Assembly (NCBI RefSeq): GCF_005377625.1
Contig: NZ_CP040098.1
Coordinates: 1,054,001 to 1,118,000, forward strand
DNA length: 64,000 bases
Reading direction: 5' to 3'
Source: Desulfoglaeba alkanexedens ALDC
GTDB taxonomy: Bacteria; Desulfobacterota; Syntrophobacteria; Syntrophobacterales; DSM-9756
Position numbers and translations under genes: made by a program. The notes under the pieces are model-generated. The model had not been told where the DNA came from. It worked only from the letters and a program-made list of their open reading frames with translations, and searched no databases. Below, piece by piece: positions 17,294-28,092 of the stretch (its first letter is position 1; every line of letters starts with the position of its first letter).

Positions 17294-18760
17294 ATGGCGC
17301 TCAAGGTACTTTTCTGTTCCCCCGAAGTGGCCCCCTACGCCAAGACGGGCGGACTGGCCGACGTCGCCGGGGCGTTGCCGGAGGCCCTGGCCGCGCAGGG
17401 CTGCGACGTCCGCATCTTCATGCCATATCACCGATCCGCCCGGGACCGGGTCCTGAATCCGCGGCCGGTGGCGGAGTGGACCTCCATTCCCATCGGTCTC
17501 CACGACTTCCACGTGCACTTCTGGGAAACCCGCACCAAGGCCGGGGTTTCCTTGTCTCTCCTGGAAAAGGAAGAATTTTTCGACCGCCCGCATCTCTACG
17601 GCCACCCGGTTCGCGGTGATTATGAAGACAACGTGGAACGGTTCCTCGCCTTCTGCCGGGCCGTCCACCCCCTCTGCGTTCACACGGGCTGGTATCCAGA
17701 CGTTCTGCACCTGAACGACTGGCAGAGCGCGCTCACCGCCGCCTATCTTCATTTCTTCTGGCGCCACGATCCCTACTGGTTCCGAACGCGGAGCGTTCTC
17801 ACCATCCACAATCTGGGCTACCAAGGGCTGTTTCCGGACCGTTTCTTCAGCCTGACGCAGCTTCCCGGCGACGCTTTTACCATGGAAGGCATGGAGTTCT
17901 GGGGGCAGATGAACTTTCTCAAAGCCGGCATCCAATACAGCCACCGGATCACCACGGTGAGCCCTCAATACAGCCTGGAAATCCAGGAACCGGAAAACGG
18001 CTTCGGCCTGGACGGGGTCCTTCGGCACCGAAGCGGCCGGCTTACCGGCATCCTGAACGGCATCGATACGACTATCTGGAATCCGGAAACCGATCCCCAC
18101 CTTCCGGCGAATTACTCCGCAGAAAACCCCTCGGGAAAACGTCGCTGCAAGGAAGCCCTGGCCAAGGAATGCGGTTTCTCAGAAGATCGCCTCGCCCACC
18201 CCCTGTTCGGCATGATCAGCCGCCTTACACCGCAGAAAGGGTTCGATCTCCTGAAAGATTGCTTCGACGACCTTCTGTCCCTTCCCTTGAACCTGGTGAT
18301 CCTCGGGACCGGGGACGCCTCCATCGAGGAATGGCTCAAGGAAAAGGCCGAACGCTATTCGGACCGCTTCCACCTGCGCCTCGCCTTCGACGAAGGCCTA
18401 GCCCACCGCATTGAAGCCGGCGCCGACTGCTTCCTCATGCCTTCCCGTTACGAACCTTGCGGCCTCAACCAGATGTACAGCCTCCGCTACGGAACCGTCC
18501 CCATCGTCCACGCCGTAGGCGGCCTGGTCGATTCCGTTATCGATGTTCTGCGTTTTCCTCAAACGGGGACCGGGTTCAAGTTCTACCGTTACACGCCCGA
18601 CGCGTTCCTGACCGTCGTTCGGTCGGCACTCGAACTGATGCAAGACGACACGGCATGGCCGAGGCTCCTGAAGCAAGCCATGCTGCAAGACTTCTCGTGG
18701 TCGCGGAGTGCTAGAGCTTACCTGGAGGTCTACGAAAGCGCTCTGGCGGAAAGCCGGTGA
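17294..18760 (+). CDS. glgA: Glycogen synthase (ADP-glucose)
   Basis: GT5 glycosyltransferase of 488 residues that extends alpha-1,4-glucan from ADP-glucose. The sugar-nucleotide loop KTGGLADVAGALPEAL is at residues 16-31, and VLHLNDWQSALTAAYL is a conserved N-domain segment. The C-terminal domain has the phosphate-binding GMISRLTPQKGFDLL and the PSRYEPCGLNQMYSLRYG motif with the catalytic glutamate. The ATG at 17294 follows AAGGAAGG; the frame is open for 70 codons before it but lacks another good start. No other glycogen genes adjoin. Confidence 0.96.
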   Translation: MALKVLFCSPEVAPYAKTGGLADVAGALPEALAAQGCDVRIFMPYHRSARDRVLNPRPVAEWTSIPIGLHDFHVHFWETRTKAGVSLSLLEKEEFFDRPHLYGHPVRGDYEDNVERFLAFCRAVHPLCVHTGWYPDVLHLNDWQSALTAAYLHFFWRHDPYWFRTRSVLTIHNLGYQGLFPDRFFSLTQLPGDAFTMEGMEFWGQMNFLKAGIQYSHRITTVSPQYSLEIQEPENGFGLDGVLRHRSGRLTGILNGIDTTIWNPETDPHLPANYSAENPSGKRRCKEALAKECGFSEDRLAHPLFGMISRLTPQKGFDLLKDCFDDLLSLPLNLVILGTGDASIEEWLKEKAERYSDRFHLRLAFDEGLAHRIEAGADCFLMPSRYEPCGLNQMYSLRYGTVPIVHAVGGLVDSVIDVLRFPQTGTGFKFYRYTPDAFLTVVRSALELMQDDTAWPRLLKQAMLQDFSWSRSARAYLEVYESALAESR

Positions 18761-18953
18761 ACGGAAATCGGAATCCGGATGGGTTGAAGCCCCCTGCAAA
18801 GCCGGTCGCCCGGCAATGGGCGTTGCTACCTCGTGGTGGAGAGACTGCCTTCGGACCGGCTCAGACCACTTCGATCGTTCCGGGGCTTGGTGCCGTCACC
18901 CGGCCGATTTCTCGTGCGTCAGCCACGTCGTGTCACCGGAGTTCTTCTTCGTG

Positions 18954-20306
18954 TCACGGGCTGAGCAGTTGATGGATAAAAAGGCTCGCCAATCCCAGGA
19001 AGGCACAAAAACCGCCTACATCTGTTGCCGTCGTCACAAAAATGCTCGACCCCAGTGCCGGATCAAGGTTCAATTTCCGGAGCGTGATGGGCACCATGGC
19101 ACCGAAGAGCCCGGCGACCACCAGGTTGATGGTCATGGCCATGCAGATGATGGTCGCAAGCCAGAGATTCCGGTGCCACAGGTAGGCGATCCCCCCCATC
19201 ACCAATCCGACGGCCAACCCGTTGCAAAACCCTACCCCTGCCTCCTTCAGAACAATCCGCCAGTTGCCCTTGAGCTGCATTTCACCCAGGGCAAGGGCCC
19301 GAACGACCACCGTGAGTGACTGGTTTCCGGCGTTTCCGCCCAGCATGGCGACGATGGGCATGAGGCTGGCGAGAACTACAAACTGCTGAATCGTATCCGA
19401 GAAAACGTGAACCGTGTAGGAGACCACCAGGGCGGTGGCGAGGTTCACCATGAGCCATGGAACCCGCAACACCACGGAACGGCGAAGCGGCGAAGACACT
19501 TTTTCGTCCGTGTCCAGGTTGGCGAGAAAATACATGTCCTCGGTGGCTTCTTCGGTCATGACGTCGAAGATGTCGTCGTAGGTGATGATGCCCACCAGGC
19601 GGTTGTCGCCGTCCACAACGGGCATGGCCAGAAAGTCGTAGCGAACCATTTCCTTGGCCACCTCTTCGATGTCCATATCCACGCGGACGGCGATCACGTT
19701 CGTGTGCATGATGTCGCCCACCAGGTTTTCCGGCCGGGCCATAATGAGGTCCCGGAGCGAGACGATGCCCACCAGTCGGCGGGCGTCGTCGACCACATAG
19801 GCATAGTAGATGGTTTCCTTCTTGGGAGCCTGGAGGCGCAGCTGATCCAAGGCCGAGCGGACCCGGGTCTCCGGACGGAGCAGTGCGTAGTCGGTGGTCA
19901 TGTACGCGCCGGCACTGTCTTCCGGATAGGTGAGCAGCTTCAGGAGATTCTGCCGTTCAGCCTGGATGAGGAGGGCCAGCAGGCGGTCCTTGGTGACCTC
20001 GTCCATCTCCTCCACCAGGTCCGCCCGTTCGTCGGGCCTCATGTTCGAAATCAACTGAACCAACACGTTCCGCGGCAGATACTCCAGCGTCTCTTTCTGT
20101 ACCTCGAACGGCACGAACTCGAAAATGGGGAGCGCGGTTTCGGGTCCAAGGATCTCGATGAAACGGGCGATTTCCTCCGGCCGGAGCGTCGCCAGCACTT
20201 CGGCTGCGTCCGCAGGGTGCAGAGCCTTCAAGGCTTCCACCAATTCGTCGCGGCCGCCGCTCCGGACCATATCCCGGAGGAATTCCACGCCGGCGTTTTC
20301 AACCAT
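18954..20306 (-). CDS. mgtE: Magnesium transporter MgtE
   Basis: Inner-membrane Mg2+ channel, 450 residues. It has an N-terminal superhelical domain (MgtE_N), two CBS domains (about residues 130-250, with YAYVVDDARRLVGIVSLRDL and MPVVDGDNRLVGIITYDD), and five membrane helices in the C-terminal third, including MPIVAMLGGNAGNQSLTVVV, the family signature near the pore. The CBS and N domains gate the channel by sensing Mg2+. The ATG at 20306 has GGGAGGAG 9 bases upstream; the ATG at 20315 is too close to it. Confidence 0.95.
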   Translation of the reverse strand: MVENAGVEFLRDMVRSGGRDELVEALKALHPADAAEVLATLRPEEIARFIEILGPETALPIFEFVPFEVQKETLEYLPRNVLVQLISNMRPDERADLVEEMDEVTKDRLLALLIQAERQNLLKLLTYPEDSAGAYMTTDYALLRPETRVRSALDQLRLQAPKKETIYYAYVVDDARRLVGIVSLRDLIMARPENLVGDIMHTNVIAVRVDMDIEEVAKEMVRYDFLAMPVVDGDNRLVGIITYDDIFDVMTEEATEDMYFLANLDTDEKVSSPLRRSVVLRVPWLMVNLATALVVSYTVHVFSDTIQQFVVLASLMPIVAMLGGNAGNQSLTVVVRALALGEMQLKGNWRIVLKEAGVGFCNGLAVGLVMGGIAYLWHRNLWLATIICMAMTINLVVAGLFGAMVPITLRKLNLDPALGSSIFVTTATDVGGFCAFLGLASLFIHQLLSP

Positions 20307-20509
20307 GGGTCCCATCTCCTCCCTCGACCCGCCGCATACCGCTCAAGGTCGCTCCATCGGCATCAAACCGGCAGTTCCCTTTCCGAGGTCCTGTTCTTCT
20401 ATCAGACCGCCTCAACGTTTTCAATCGAGCCCTTCTGTGCTATGGATGCGTGCTGACGCGGTAAAATCCGGACGCTGTCAAGATTCCTTCCCACACCAGG
20501 AGACTCCCA

Positions 20510-21598
20510 ATGGACGCAAACGAAGTGATTTACGAACAGCTTGCCGATCACCTGGATCGCCTTCCAGCGGGATTCCCGCGGACGGAGTCCGGCGTGGAGA
20601 TACGGATTCTCAAGCGGCTTTTTTCGCCGGAAGAGGCGCAACTCGCTCGGCAACTCAGCCTGAAACCCGAGTCCCCTCAGGAAATCGCAGCCCGCACCGG
20701 AGGCGATCCCCGGGAGCTTGCGGATAAGCTCTACGACCTGTCCCGAAAAGGACTGATCCTCAGGTTGCGCAAAGGCGAACAAGTCCGCTACATGGCCGCC
20801 CAGTTCATCGTCGGCATCTGGGAATACCACGTGAACGACCTGGATCCCGATCTCATCCGCGACATGAACGAATACATCCCGCACTTCTTCGACGCATCCA
20901 TGAAGCTTGGGACCCCCCAGCTGCGAACCATCCCGGCGGCCAGGGCGCTCACCCCTGAACAGCGGATCATGCCCTACGAAGAAGCCCGCCGCCTCATTCA
21001 TGAGCAGAACCGCATCGTGGTCGCTCCCTGCATCTGTCGCAAAGAACACCGGATCATGGGAAAGGGTTGCGACAGGCCCCTGGAAACCTGCCTCGTCTTC
21101 GGCTCGGCCGCGGACTTCTATGAGGAAAACGGCCTGGGGCGCCCCATCGGCCGCGAAGAAGCCCTCCACATTCTGGATCTGGCGGAAGACACGGGACTGG
21201 TCCTCCAACCCACCAACGCCCAAAAAGTCGTGAACATCTGCGCCTGCTGCGGCTGCTGCTGCCAGATTCTCAAGAACCTCAAGCGGCTCCCCCAACCGGC
21301 ACGCTATGCCGCCTCCAACTACTTCGCCTCCGTCGAAGCCGAAGACTGCTCGGGCTGCGGAACCTGCCTGGACCGCTGCCAGATGGACGCCATTGTCATG
21401 GGTGAAGACGGCACAGCCGCCATCGAACAGGACCGATGCATCGGGTGCGGGCTTTGCGTCACGACCTGCCCCGAGGAGGCCATCCGTCTGGAACTGAAAC
21501 CAGAAGAAGACCGGAAGGTTCCCCCCGCACATCCGTTCGAAACCTTCCAGCGGATCGCGCAAGAGCGGATGGAGCGCTTCAGGCAGATTCATACCTGA
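20510..21598 (+). CDS. Iron-sulfur protein with N-terminal winged helix and two ferredoxin clusters
   Basis: 362 residues. Residues 25-105 look like a winged helix (SPQEIAARTGGDPRELADKL...GLILRLRKGEQVRYM). A middle cysteine-rich domain contains APCICRKEH, GCDRPLETCLVFG and CACCGCCCQIL. The C-terminus has two [4Fe-4S] motifs, CSGCGTCLDRCQ and CIGCGLCVTTCP. Proteins of this layout are common in Desulfobacterota, but their redox partner is not known. It could be a redox sensor or an electron carrier. It stands alone between mgtE and a bidirectional terminator. Confidence 0.75.
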   Translation: MDANEVIYEQLADHLDRLPAGFPRTESGVEIRILKRLFSPEEAQLARQLSLKPESPQEIAARTGGDPRELADKLYDLSRKGLILRLRKGEQVRYMAAQFIVGIWEYHVNDLDPDLIRDMNEYIPHFFDASMKLGTPQLRTIPAARALTPEQRIMPYEEARRLIHEQNRIVVAPCICRKEHRIMGKGCDRPLETCLVFGSAADFYEENGLGRPIGREEALHILDLAEDTGLVLQPTNAQKVVNICACCGCCCQILKNLKRLPQPARYAASNYFASVEAEDCSGCGTCLDRCQMDAIVMGEDGTAAIEQDRCIGCGLCVTTCPEEAIRLELKPEEDRKVPPAHPFETFQRIAQERMERFRQIHT

Positions 21599-21753
21599 GG
21601 CCGCAGGCTCTCCCGCCCCAAAACGGCTCTTGCCCGCGGTCCCCCACGGCGGGGGCTCGGCTGCCATGACACCTCGGCATCCATCGACGCCGCAGCGCAC
21701 AAAAACCTTCCATAGCGCGGAAGGCGGCACGGGCTGAAATCGGGCCCGGAAAG

Positions 21754-21784
21754 CAGGAAAGGCGCCCAAGCGGCGCCCTTCCTG
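21754..21784. terminator. Bidirectional terminator
   Basis: A 13-bp stem with one mismatch (CAGGAAAGGCGCC / GGCGCCCTTCCTG) and a 5-base loop lies between two convergent genes. Short T runs (TTT) follow on both sides. Confidence 0.65.
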
Positions 21785-21867
21785 TTTCAAGCACAATGGA
21801 ATCTCCAGGAACCCGTCCGTTGCTCACCCCGGACCGCGCGACCGGGGAGACGGCTCTCCCTGCCGGA

Positions 21868-22602
21868 TCAAATCGGGTAGACGTTTCCTGTTTCCAGAAT
21901 GCGCCATCCGTTTCGCGTTTCTCCGAGCAGCATGTTGATCTGCCAGCCGACCTTGCAATGGTCCGAAACCTCACGGGGGACTTTCACTTCCAGGATGTCG
22001 GTTTCCGTGGTCAAACCGGAGAGAACCAGGACACCAGGCTTCACCTCTTCCACCGTGAAGTAGTCGTCCAGTTCATCGGTCCAACCTCGCGGCGCATGGG
22101 TTTGCGCGTAATCGTAAAGGAGCCGGGCCAGCCGTTCGGCCGCCGGCAGTTCCCTTGAGGCTTCCGCCGCAAGCTCTATGGCCTGGCGCGCTTCTTCTTT
22201 GCGGGCGTAGCCGTTTTCCGCCAGCCACTGCATGAGCTTCTTCGTGACTCTCCCCGCCGCTCTCAGGAGCGACTCGGACGCCATCACCTTGTGGATGATG
22301 AAATAGCGCAAGAAGGTCGGAACACCGCTGGGAATCTTGTCCGGACCGAATATAGTGCAAAACGCCAGTTCCTTGTAATCGGCCAGACGGCGATAGAAGG
22401 TCTGTTCTCCGTTTGTCGGAAGTTCCTGGTAGCCGTAAAGGTTCAGAGACGTCGCAAAGAGCGTCACCACTTCTTCATAGCGTTGATAGGTTCGCCGTTT
22501 CAATCGCCGTCGCTGCTCTTCCAGGAACTTATCCAGCGTCTGCTCGATGTTGGGCTGAGCGATCGTCGGAAACGGAATGATATTGCCGGTCATTTTGATC
22601 AT
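21868..22602 (-). CDS. Unknown protein with SAM-like N-terminal helices
   Basis: 244 residues, soluble. The N-terminal stretch LDKFLEEQRRRLKRRTYQRY resembles the helical core-binding domain of tyrosine recombinases. The catalytic Arg/His/Tyr domain is absent; instead there is a helical middle and a beta-rich C-terminus (EEVKPGVLVLSGLTTETDIL). I cannot name a family. ATG at 22602, with a 14-bp dyad only 12 bp upstream, suggesting possible self-regulation. A shared terminator lies at 21754. Confidence 0.6.
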   Translation of the reverse strand: MIKMTGNIIPFPTIAQPNIEQTLDKFLEEQRRRLKRRTYQRYEEVVTLFATSLNLYGYQELPTNGEQTFYRRLADYKELAFCTIFGPDKIPSGVPTFLRYFIIHKVMASESLLRAAGRVTKKLMQWLAENGYARKEEARQAIELAAEASRELPAAERLARLLYDYAQTHAPRGWTDELDDYFTVEEVKPGVLVLSGLTTETDILEVKVPREVSDHCKVGWQINMLLGETRNGWRILETGNVYPI

Positions 22603-22613
22603 GAAATTTCACC

Positions 22614-22627
22614 TGTATCGAAATACA
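22614..22627. promoter_or_regulatory. 14-bp dyad just upstream of the 21868-22602 gene
   Basis: TGTATCGAAATACA has perfect 5-bp arms (TGTAT/ATACA). It ends 11 bases before the start codon, where it would cover the ribosome site. It could be an operator or chance. Confidence 0.3.
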
Positions 22628-22657
22628 AAACTGCGCCCCCCAGCCTGTTTCTAACGC

Positions 22658-22996
22658 TTATACCCTTCTTCCACAGTGAGGACAATACTTAAATACCGCA
22701 TCCAGGGGCGCGCCGCACCCTGAACATCTAAGGAAATCGTCCGTTTTTTCAACACGATGGCTCATACCTGGTGAAGCCCATTCGGGAGGCCATGCATAAC
22801 CACACCGCTCGCACATGAGTACGGGCGTCCCCCGTTTCACCGAAAAAAGCGGGATGAAAAAGAGGCTCAGAACATGGTCGACCCGCTTCAGTCGCGCCTG
22901 TGCCAGGCCGCAAGCCGGACACAGTCTGGGCGTATGGTCGAGCACCCGGGTTTTCGGCTGAATCCCTCCAATAAAGACGAACACCGCTTCACTCAT
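22658..22996 (-). CDS. Double zinc-ribbon protein
   Basis: 112 residues with three cysteine pairs: CPAC (about residue 26), CERC (about 62), and the C-terminal pairs CSGC and CPHC. This matches zinc-ribbon proteins of the type where the ends bind Zn2+ and the middle is a short hydrophobic hairpin (HVLSLFFIPLFSVKRG). The family is widespread and of unknown function; the hydrophobic segment may touch the membrane. The gene lies 131 bp after ychF on the same strand. Confidence 0.72.
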   Translation of the reverse strand: MSEAVFVFIGGIQPKTRVLDHTPRLCPACGLAQARLKRVDHVLSLFFIPLFSVKRGTPVLMCERCGYAWPPEWASPGMSHRVEKTDDFLRCSGCGAPLDAVFKYCPHCGRRV

Positions 22997-23127
22997 TCCT
23001 TGAGATTACAACGGATGCACAAAAACAGCGTCCACGTGCGACGGGCCCTTACGACTTCGATCGGGCGCCGTAAACGGGCACCACCCGCCAACCTTTCGCG
23101 GAAACGGACGCCGGCGGCACAAGCCCG

Positions 23128-24171
23128 TCACACGTTGAAGCGGAAATGGATCACGTCGCCGTCCTGTACGGGATAGTCCTTACCTTCCAGGCGGACGAGT
23201 CCCAGCCTCCGCGCCGCGGCATAGTCGCCCGCCCGCTCCAGGTCCGAATAAGCCACCACTTCCGCTCGAATGAAACCCTTCTTGATGTCCGAATGAATGA
23301 CCCCGGCGGCCTCCACGGCGGGAAGCCCCACCGGAACGGTCCAAGCCTTCACCTCGTCGTCGCCCACGGTGAGGAAAGTCCCCAGGCCCAGGAGACCAAA
23401 CGAACGTTGGATCACGCGGTAGACGGCCAACTCCCTGATACCGTAATCTTCCATGAACACGGCCGCCTCGGCTTCCTCCAGTTGAGCCAGTTCCATTTCG
23501 AGTTTACCCCGGACGACCACAACTTCCGCATCGCCGAAATCCACGCTCGGTGTTCGGTCGTCGTCGTCTGCATTGTTCACCACCACCAGCGTGGGTTTCG
23601 CCGAAAGGAAAGTGAAACCGCGCAGCTCTGGAGCAGCCGCCAGTTCCGGGTCGCTCCGCAGCGGCTTTTCCTCGTTGAGCAGAGCCGCGCAACGCTCCAA
23701 CAGCTCGCGTTCCGCATCGACGCCCTGCCGTCCTTTCTGCCGTTCAGCCGCCAGCCGCTCCAACCGCTTTTCCACGGTGGTCAGATCGGCCAGAAGGAAT
23801 TCCTCGGTCAGTTGTCGAAACTCGCGCTCCGGGGCCGCCTTTCCGCTCAACGGGTCCTCAAAATTTCTCACCACCATGAGCAAAGCTTCCACGGGGCGCA
23901 TGTGGTTCAGAAGAAGCGCCATGTATTCTTTTCGGTTTTCCTGGGCGCCGGGCATTCCCTGCAGATCCAAGTAGGTCACCTGCGCATGAGTCGTCTTCTT
24001 CGGCCGGTACAATGCGCTTAACCAGTCCACCCGCGGGTCGGGAACGGAAACCGTGCCGAGAACGGGCACAACTTGCCCTCCCGCGGGAGCAGATTCGCCG
24101 CTCCTTCGCGTCAACGCGTTGAAAACCGTCGTTTTCCCCGAGCGGGGAAGACCGACCATTCCAAGTTTCAT
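23128..24171 (-). CDS. ychF: YchF/Obg-type GTPase-family ATPase
   Basis: 347 residues of the YchF family: N-terminal G domain, a helical coiled-coil insertion (about residues 120-180) and a C-terminal TGS domain ending VQDGDVIHFRFNV. Known members bind ribosomes and prefer ATP. The P-loop reads GLPRSGKTTVFNALT, where the family normally has the GLPNVGKST form, and the base-recognition loop reads VVVNNADDD, so this is a divergent member. MKLGMV at 24171 is a good start. The YchF name is secure only at family level. Confidence 0.82.
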   Translation of the reverse strand: MKLGMVGLPRSGKTTVFNALTRRSGESAPAGGQVVPVLGTVSVPDPRVDWLSALYRPKKTTHAQVTYLDLQGMPGAQENRKEYMALLLNHMRPVEALLMVVRNFEDPLSGKAAPEREFRQLTEEFLLADLTTVEKRLERLAAERQKGRQGVDAERELLERCAALLNEEKPLRSDPELAAAPELRGFTFLSAKPTLVVVNNADDDDRTPSVDFGDAEVVVVRGKLEMELAQLEEAEAAVFMEDYGIRELAVYRVIQRSFGLLGLGTFLTVGDDEVKAWTVPVGLPAVEAAGVIHSDIKKGFIRAEVVAYSDLERAGDYAAARRLGLVRLEGKDYPVQDGDVIHFRFNV

Positions 24172-24427
24172 GACCGTCTCCCTGATCGCACTGCCCTTGA
24201 AAGCTCATCCAAATGATGCAGATTATAGTCCGTTCAGTCGGAAGGTGTCCAACGGATTGAATTTGCTGCAAGGTGTCCGTACCCCGGAGCAACCGGGTCT
24301 AAAGCTCGAGGAAAACGCCGCCGAAGGAAAGAGAAAACGGGCCTTCTGAACCGCAACCGACGCCCGCCCGTTTCAGCCGCGGATTTCGGCGTCTCAGAAG
24401 CCCGGAACCCTGAAACCGCATGCAAAG

Positions 24428-26023
24428 ATGCACGAGGGACGCGCCTTGTTTTCCGATCCTCCCGGCCTCAGGCCCCGGCCTTCTTTCGTCGAAGCCACAG
24501 AAACCGTGAGCCTGTTTCTTGTCACCATCGCGCTCATGCTGTCACGGGTGAAGACGCTAGCGGGACCGGACTATCACCGGGCCCTGCGCGGCTGCCTGGA
24601 CGAATGGCAGACGGGCTCGGCCCGAGGCGGAGTGTCCTGTTTCCACCTGGAACAAGCGACTCTTGGGCGGTTCTGGGTCGGAAACGGTCTTTCAGCCCGG
24701 TCCTCTGAGAAGTTCCTCCGGGAAAGCCGCCGCGCAGCTCGACGCCACCTGGCGGAAGGGCTACGAATCGCGGTTCGTGTGGACAGTCCGAGCGCCTGCC
24801 CCCAGGTTCTTTTCTTCAGGGGAACGCTCCGGGACCCGTGCCGTTTCGGGATCGCGGCCTTCAATTCCAGAAAGCCACGGCTCACGGACCCCCAGGCTCC
24901 GTGGCTTCGAGCTCTCCGTTACGCCCTGGAACAGGCCGACCCTTCGCGCTTCGCCTGGATCAGCAGCGAGGGAACTCTGACCTACGACCTGGTGACCTAC
25001 TGGAACCTCAGGCGGAATCCCACCGCAGGGATCGTTCGCTGTGAACCTGCGCCAATCCCTTTCCGCATCCCGCTGAAGTCGTTCGAAGGCGCCTCGACGC
25101 CGCAGTTTATCGCCACGTGCCGCCTGGCCGGCCCTCGATGTTCCAAGCACACCGCCATGGTGTGTCGTGACCGGCTCCTCGCCGCGCTTTCCGACATCCA
25201 CCTCGTCCTGGAAGTCCGCTCCAACGGAAACCTTGAGGCTGTCCTCCGGGAGCAACAGAACGTCAACCCGCGGCTGCAGTGGATTCTTCGCCCGCGAAAC
25301 ACGGGCAGGGAAACCGGCGGCAACGCGTCGCTGCTGAAGCGTTTTCCTGAAACCGCCCGCTTCTTTGAACAGGAAGCCGGCGAGCGGGCCGGGCGGATCG
25401 AGTCCCTTCGGGCCGCCCCGCCGTTGAAACCGGCGGACTCGGTGGCCTGGAAGGAATACCTCTATCATTATACCCGGGCCTGCCCCGGGCCCTGGCCCGG
25501 GCAGAGCCGGGAAGAGTACCTCACGGCCCTTCTCCAGGGGCTTTCGGACTCCGGGCACACCGCCCTGGACACCCTGGCGAGGATCCTCAACGAAAGACGC
25601 ATCCGCGGGGCCGCTCGCCTGGTTCGCGGCAAAACACCGGTCGTTTCCTGGTCGGCCCGGCCTCCATCGGAACTGAGCGCCATCCGCCGGTGGAATCCTG
25701 CTCTCATCCGTTGGACTTTCGAACCTTACGGCATCGCAGTTCGCAAGGCGCGCCTTCGTCGACTGGGCGCCAAGCCAGCCGTCTACGGCCCGCCCCATGC
25801 CTTTCAAAGGCTGAAGGTCTCTGAACGGCACCGTTTCCAGCTGCATCTTCCGCCGAAGCACGCCTGGAAAACGGAGCGGGAATGGCGCCTCGCAGGCGAC
25901 CTGCAGCTTGACGAACTGGACGAAACCCAGGCGTTCGTCTTCGTTCCGTCGGCGCGGGAAGCCGAGAAACTGGCGCAGCGGACGTGCCTTCGGCTCCCCA
26001 TCGTGATCCCGGAGACCGGATGA
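24428..26023 (+). CDS. Large protein of unknown function
   Basis: 531 residues, arginine-rich, one possible short hydrophobic stretch near residue 28 (VSLFLVTIALML) but otherwise soluble. No motif I can name. The C-terminal part contains WKTEREWRLAGDLQLDELDE, a pattern seen in several uncharacterised families. The frame is long, uninterrupted and has plus-strand codon bias. The start is uncertain: an ATG at 24536 is also possible and would remove the hydrophobic stretch. It is convergent with obgE. Confidence 0.6.
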   Translation: MHEGRALFSDPPGLRPRPSFVEATETVSLFLVTIALMLSRVKTLAGPDYHRALRGCLDEWQTGSARGGVSCFHLEQATLGRFWVGNGLSARSSEKFLRESRRAARRHLAEGLRIAVRVDSPSACPQVLFFRGTLRDPCRFGIAAFNSRKPRLTDPQAPWLRALRYALEQADPSRFAWISSEGTLTYDLVTYWNLRRNPTAGIVRCEPAPIPFRIPLKSFEGASTPQFIATCRLAGPRCSKHTAMVCRDRLLAALSDIHLVLEVRSNGNLEAVLREQQNVNPRLQWILRPRNTGRETGGNASLLKRFPETARFFEQEAGERAGRIESLRAAPPLKPADSVAWKEYLYHYTRACPGPWPGQSREEYLTALLQGLSDSGHTALDTLARILNERRIRGAARLVRGKTPVVSWSARPPSELSAIRRWNPALIRWTFEPYGIAVRKARLRRLGAKPAVYGPPHAFQRLKVSERHRFQLHLPPKHAWKTEREWRLAGDLQLDELDETQAFVFVPSAREAEKLAQRTCLRLPIVIPETG

Positions 26024-26167
26024 GCACTCTCCTGCGGCCTGGAACTCAAGCATCCCCGCTTTCCATTCACATCGTCGGGAACCCACAATCGATGAGAAAG
26101 AAGGGAAGGGGGACACGCTCGCGAGATATCGGGCGCGAGGCGATCGGGAGGCCGTGTCCGAAAGGCT

Positions 26168-27591
<1,424 letters not shown>

Positions 27592-27654
27592 GAAACAAAC
27601 CTCCAAAAACGACGCAACGGTCCGCCGACTTAACCGTCTCCTGATACAGAAGCT

Positions 27655-27981
27655 TCAGACGTCGGCGGCCCGGTCCTCGATGCCCTCGATCTGAACCGCT
27701 GTATAATACTGGCGGTGGCCCTGCTGCTTGCGGTATCCCTTGCGGCGTTTGAACTTGAGCACCCTGATCTTCCTGTGACGCCCCTGGTCCACGATCCGTG
27801 CGCGCACCACCTTGTCGGGAAGATTCGGCCGGCCCACATGCACCTCATCCCCTTCGGACACCAGCAGCACCTGGTCCAAAAGAATCTCGTCGCCCGGCTC
27901 GCCTTCAATCTTTTCCAGCTTCAATACCGTACCGGGAGCGGCCTTATACTGCTTCCCACCTGCCTGAATGATCGCAAACAT
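27655..27981 (-). CDS. rplU: Ribosomal protein bL21
   Basis: 108 residues; [20 protein letters not shown] at the N-terminus and the basic [20 protein letters not shown] near residues 70-90 are diagnostic. It binds 23S rRNA with bL20. First gene of the rplU-rpmA-obgE operon. The upstream hairpin at 28045-28066 separates it from a small cysteine-rich gene. Confidence 0.98.
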   Translation of the reverse strand: MFAIIQAGGKQYKAAPGTVLKLEKIEGEPGDEILLDQVLLVSEGDEVHVGRPNLPDKVVRARIVDQGRHRKIRVLKFKRRKGYRKQQGHRQYYTAVQIEGIEDRAADV

Positions 27982-28044
27982 GGCACATTCCTCCGCACCA
28001 CTCTTGCCCGATCCACCCCTGGAAGGCCCCCAAGGCTCCAGCTG

Positions 28045-28066
28045 AAAAGGCGGCCGAAAGGCCGCC
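28045..28066 (-). terminator. Hairpin between the small Cys-rich gene and rplU
   Basis: A perfect 7-bp stem, GGCGGCC / GGCCGCC, around a GAAA (plus) loop is followed on the minus strand by TTTT. It lies before rplU and may be a terminator or an attenuator-type leader hairpin. Confidence 0.6.
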
Positions 28067-28092
28067 GGGCGTACCGTGGACCGATTGCATTA

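Noticed and set aside
19407-20456. 349-residue plus frame over mgtE
   Set aside because: His/Val-rich shadow of mgtE; no start context.
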